NCBI GenBank assembly: GCA_037954235.1
Contig: JBBMOA010000021.1
Span: 9,094,501 to 9,158,500 of the forward strand
Reading direction: 5' to 3'
Source: Aulostomus chinensis
Lineage: Eukaryota > Chordata > Actinopteri > Syngnathiformes > Aulostomidae
Length of the DNA: 64,000 bases
The position numbers were made by a program, and so were the translations under genes. The notes beneath the pieces were generated by a model that had not been told where the DNA came from, made no database searches, and worked only from the letters and a program-made list of their open reading frames with translations. This document shows positions 61,301 through 64,000 of the stretch, in pieces. The number at the start of each line of letters is the position of its first letter. Positions within the stretch are counted from its first letter, which is position 1.

Positions 61301-63160
61301 AATGAGCTTTTTCCAAGTCTGTGAAAATAACCCCTGATGATGTAATCGGAGTAATCTTTGGACTAGAGTTTGAAAGCAGTAGGAATTCCAATGATGAGAT
61401 CAAATGAAAAAGGAGGGATATCGACCTCTGCTTATTTGCTTTCACCTGTAAAAAGAAGCCTACTCAGAGAAAACAGTCCATGAAGGAATTATTTGATAAG
61501 ACAGGCCATTAACGAGAGTTTGACCTTCACATGACGGGCATCCATGACTTAATTTACCATCATTGGCAGACTTGGTGATCAGCTGTCCACAGTCCACCAC
61601 TCTGACATCAGCGTACGGTCTGCTGGCTGAATCAGTCTTCAGCCCCTCAATCTTCTTGATCACTTCAAAGCCGGAGATGACGAGGCCGAAGACCACGTGG
61701 ACTCTGCAGAAAACAAAACGCTGCTTGATTAACACAAAACGGTTCGAGATTTGCTTCACAAATCATTTAATCTTTAAAAATTCAGGCTGGATGAAATCAT
61801 TCATTTGGACAAAGCATTAAGTACCGGATATGTGAGGAAAACTAACTGATGAAAAGGGTTTTCATTTTCTTGCTTTGGTTCTGAAATAATAAAACAAAAA
61901 ACTTTTCTGGTGAGCCATTGGGTTTTTCATTTTAAAGTGTTTGTGTCAAACTTAACTCGAACAACCAAATTGAAGTAAAATGAAAAATCTGTACTGGAGT
62001 TTTGGATATCTAATTCCATGACATTGGAAGAAAGAGTGTTGAGTTTTGTTGTGTATTGTTCTCATTTTGGGCTTCAACTTCAGTGTGAACAATTGTGTAT
62101 GATTTATGCGGTTTGTATTTGATTGAAACATTCATAACCAAAACAAACTTTCTTGAATGCCAGCAGAAAGACTTGGCCTGCACCCCAAAGAAAAATCGAA
62201 ATAAAAAGCCAAACCTTTATAAACTTACCCATCAAGATGAGGCGCTGTCTTGGTTGTGCTGTTTTTGGAAAATCAAGCCAGGACGGTCAGTCAGTGGCAG
62301 ACATTGGGACCATGAAAAAAGTAGAAAATGGAGAACGAGAATGAGGATAAACAAGAAACTCCAAAAAAGGTTGGTCCTACTGTTTCATGGGAACATCGGC
62401 AATAAAAGATACAGAATTTGGAAGACCCTTTGTTCAAAGATATCTGATTGAAATCCAATTAGGGAAACAAATTCTGGCTGTTAAATTAAGAACAGCCACC
62501 AGCAGGCAGTGAAAACAACAATCATATGATTAAATAGGGATCATGTGAAGAAAGGACTATAGCGTTCATCCTTCGTGACTTTTTGTTCATGGATGGCTTT
62601 TATGTGAGGGTGACAACCAAAGAAAGTCACCTCAAGCCATTTGTGAATACTGTTGCAACACATCCAAAAAGAAACACTGTACTGCTTTGCAAATATAAAC
62701 TAGTGAATGATAAATACAGTCAGGAGAGAGAGAAACACAGCCTTGGAGACACATTACCTTGGAAGAGCAGGATGCTAGAGTTTCTGTAAATTTTACACAA
62801 AAACGGCAAGAGAAGAAATGTAACACATTTGTAGGTAAAAGAGATTGAATCCATGTTTCCCTGCATTCTGAATTCTAACTGCACACAGAGAAGGGGATGT
62901 TGATGGTGACACAATGACAATTTCTACTCTATCATTTCAAAACAAATGAGGGGACAGACAGCAAAAAACAAAACTGACAATTACTCAAAAAAGCAAGCCG
63001 ATAATACAAATGACCTTCCAGTTTATTAATAAAAAGGTTTGGGGTGATTCTGGATGATGAATGTTGACTCACATGAAGAACTGTGAGGCGTTGGTGTCCT
63101 TCCCACGGTTAGCCATCGACAGCAGGAAGGCCCTGTCATGTTTGAGAGTGAAGTTCTCAT
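52315..63160 (-). CDS. nktr: NK-tumor recognition protein (cyclophilin-RS protein), lacking the N-terminal exons
   Basis: Large nuclear protein with an N-terminal peptidyl-prolyl isomerase domain and long RS-rich regions; in mammals linked to NK-cell recognition and, by its RS composition, to splicing. Twelve exons on the minus strand: 63160-63073, 62258-62229 (30 nt), 61703-61558, 59961-59739, 59539-59372, 59242-59155, 58447-58299, 58221-55483 (2739 nt), 55372-55295, 54658-54599, 54177-54076, 52384-52315 (stop TGA). They encode about 1312 residues. Exons 1-3 give the second half of the cyclophilin fold (LKHDRAFLLSMANRGKDTN.SQFF, HVVFG). KREKPVVRPEEIPPVPENRF, SDSPPPSRWKPGQKPWKPSY, FHWQPPLEFGEEED and RPGSLFDEVRKT match human NKTR closely, and the end SRYS is identical. 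The first half of the cyclophilin domain lies right of the window. Introns 61557-59962, 62228-61704 and 63072-62259 show no other gene. Confidence 0.96.
53539..53887 (-). mobile_element. Intact tRNA-headed SINE with 14-bp target duplication
   Basis: The element is bounded by two identical copies of ACATGAAGCTAATT (53525-53538 and 53888-53901). On the minus strand its head has a perfect pol III A box TGGTGCAGTGG (53877-53867) and B box GGTTCGAGTCC (53833-53823). The body carries the conserved fish motif GGACTGTGGGAGGAAGCTGG on the plus strand. The tail is very short. The target duplication shows LINE-type retrotransposition. It sits in the last nktr intron. Confidence 0.85.
54676..54694 (+). 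repeat. Short CA repeat near an nktr acceptor
   Basis: On the nktr strand this is a TG run about 20 bases upstream of the exon starting at 54658. An ordinary CT-rich tract separates it from the AG. Confidence 0.85.
60015..60282 (-). mobile_element. Chimeric SINE: different tRNA head, shared tail
   Basis: The tail side (CATCC repeats, CTGGAGCCTATCCC, GGTTCACCCTGGAC) matches the family at 53539-53887, but from about 60140 the body and head differ. The minus-strand head has an A box TGGCTCAGAGG (60268-60258) and a worn B-box region (GGTTTGATCC). Near-identical flanks, ATACTAAACTAT at 60003-60014 and ATACTAACTAT at 60283-60293, look like an aged target duplication. It lies in an nktr intron. Confidence 0.7.
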
Positions 63161-63690
63161 CTGTTGGTAGGAAAATACACAAGCAACCATGTCTGAGAGT
63201 GTGTCCTGTAATCAGAGATAAATGAAATATTTAGCGAAGAGGAGGAAACAAAGCGTCAACCCTTAACACAGTCTCACCAACCTGCCACTTGTTTGAAAAG
63301 GTACATTTTCTTTGCCCAAAGTTTTAATTTTTAGTCCTTTTAGCAAAGCAATGCACCGGTGGTTTGTTTGATTGTAGCTTTCAACTACACATCTCACTTT
63401 TCTATTCCGACACGATCCCACAGGATACTGTATTCGTTTCGGTTCATTTTAACTTGCGAATTGCTTGGGAATTTCAGAGCTTCAACTTGAAACTTGCTGG
63501 GGACAGAATACCAATAAATGGGAACTGCTCCTCATTTTTAATTTCCAAATAAATTATGGTTAAATTATGGCTTGATATTTTTGAGAGGAGATGAGAAATT
63601 TTGACGTGATGAAAGAATAACATGATGGACAAGAAAGAGCTAATCTTCACGACAGGGCTCGTCCACATTTCTACCAGTACAGTTGTGTGA

Positions 63691-63732
<42 letters not shown>

Positions 63733-64000
63733 CACATTTGAGGAAAATATTTATGGCAATACATTCGCTGTTATATATCAAAAACTTTTTATGAGCAATT
63801 TGCCGTTTTCCAATGTCCTGACTACTCCAGGTTTACAGTGACCGGATGAACCCTGTCAGTAGTGTTGGGATGGGACGACTGTCATTAAAGCCGCAGCAAA
63901 AATGCTGACATGGGGACGAGTTTTTTAAAGAGACTGTACTCATAAATATAAATGTGCTATCTAAAGCAAGTTTCAAGTCACTGCAGGAAGATTTACATAC
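63161..64000. other. nktr: nktr intron running out of the window
   Basis: I searched for the preceding cyclophilin exon (coding for the GGYFK-like end) and did not find it, so this is intron. It holds a (CT)18 microsatellite at 63695-63731. Confidence 0.6.
63695..63731 (+). repeat. (CT)18 microsatellite
   Basis: Pure CT run in the nktr intron. Confidence 0.9.

Overview
This is nuclear DNA from a ray-finned fish, most likely a percomorph teleost. It has short introns with GT-AG splice sites, vertebrate orthologues, dense CA/CT microsatellites and tRNA-headed SINEs, and no CRISPR array or bacterial operon. Five protein-coding genes can be reconstructed by joining exons whose phases agree: the 3' part of gars1 (+), all of hhatl (+), all of klhl40 (+), zbtb47 (-, complete except for an uncertain first exon) and nktr (-, all but the N-terminal exons). 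hhatl, klhl40, zbtb47 and nktr are also neighbours on human 3p22, so this is an old vertebrate linkage block. gars1 sits beside it here, although its human orthologue is on another chromosome.

Layout. 1-5.3 kb: a gars1 intron filled by a nested tandem repeat. A large unit of 2.2-2.8 kb occurs twice plus a stub, and each full unit holds a 111-bp minisatellite array (12 and 17 copies). 5.66-8.26 kb: the last six gars1 coding exons, with SINE pieces in one intron. 10.8-17.5 kb: hhatl, 11 exons, 542 aa. 19.2-22.8 kb: klhl40, 6 exons, 614 aa, with a MEF2-type site and three CAGCTG E-boxes just upstream. 23.1-29.6 kb: gene-free space between convergent klhl40 and zbtb47. 29.8-35.8 kb: zbtb47, a BTB domain plus nine C2H2 fingers. 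36-52 kb: no exon that can be proved; probably the long first intron of zbtb47 and its promoter (candidate first exon near 48 kb), many microsatellites, a perfect hairpin at 38.1 kb and a degenerate minisatellite at 49.2-49.7 kb. 52.3-63.2 kb: twelve nktr exons, from the second half of the cyclophilin domain to the RS-rich C terminus, with two SINEs in introns.

Function. hhatl and klhl40 are muscle-enriched genes in vertebrates (sarcoplasmic reticulum and thin-filament maintenance). They are transcribed in the same direction, and the klhl40 upstream sites fit muscle expression. gars1 is a housekeeping translation enzyme, zbtb47 a probable transcription factor, and nktr a nuclear cyclophilin/RS protein.

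The least ordinary parts are the nested 111-bp repeat, whose antisense frame is open through all 29 copies; a zbtb47 acceptor site made of a (GU)37 microsatellite; the run of frame-neutral RS exons in nktr; and a perfect 14-bp hairpin in the 16-kb gene-free stretch. I found no gene system that I would call undescribed. All gene calls rest on reading translations and splice sites by eye.
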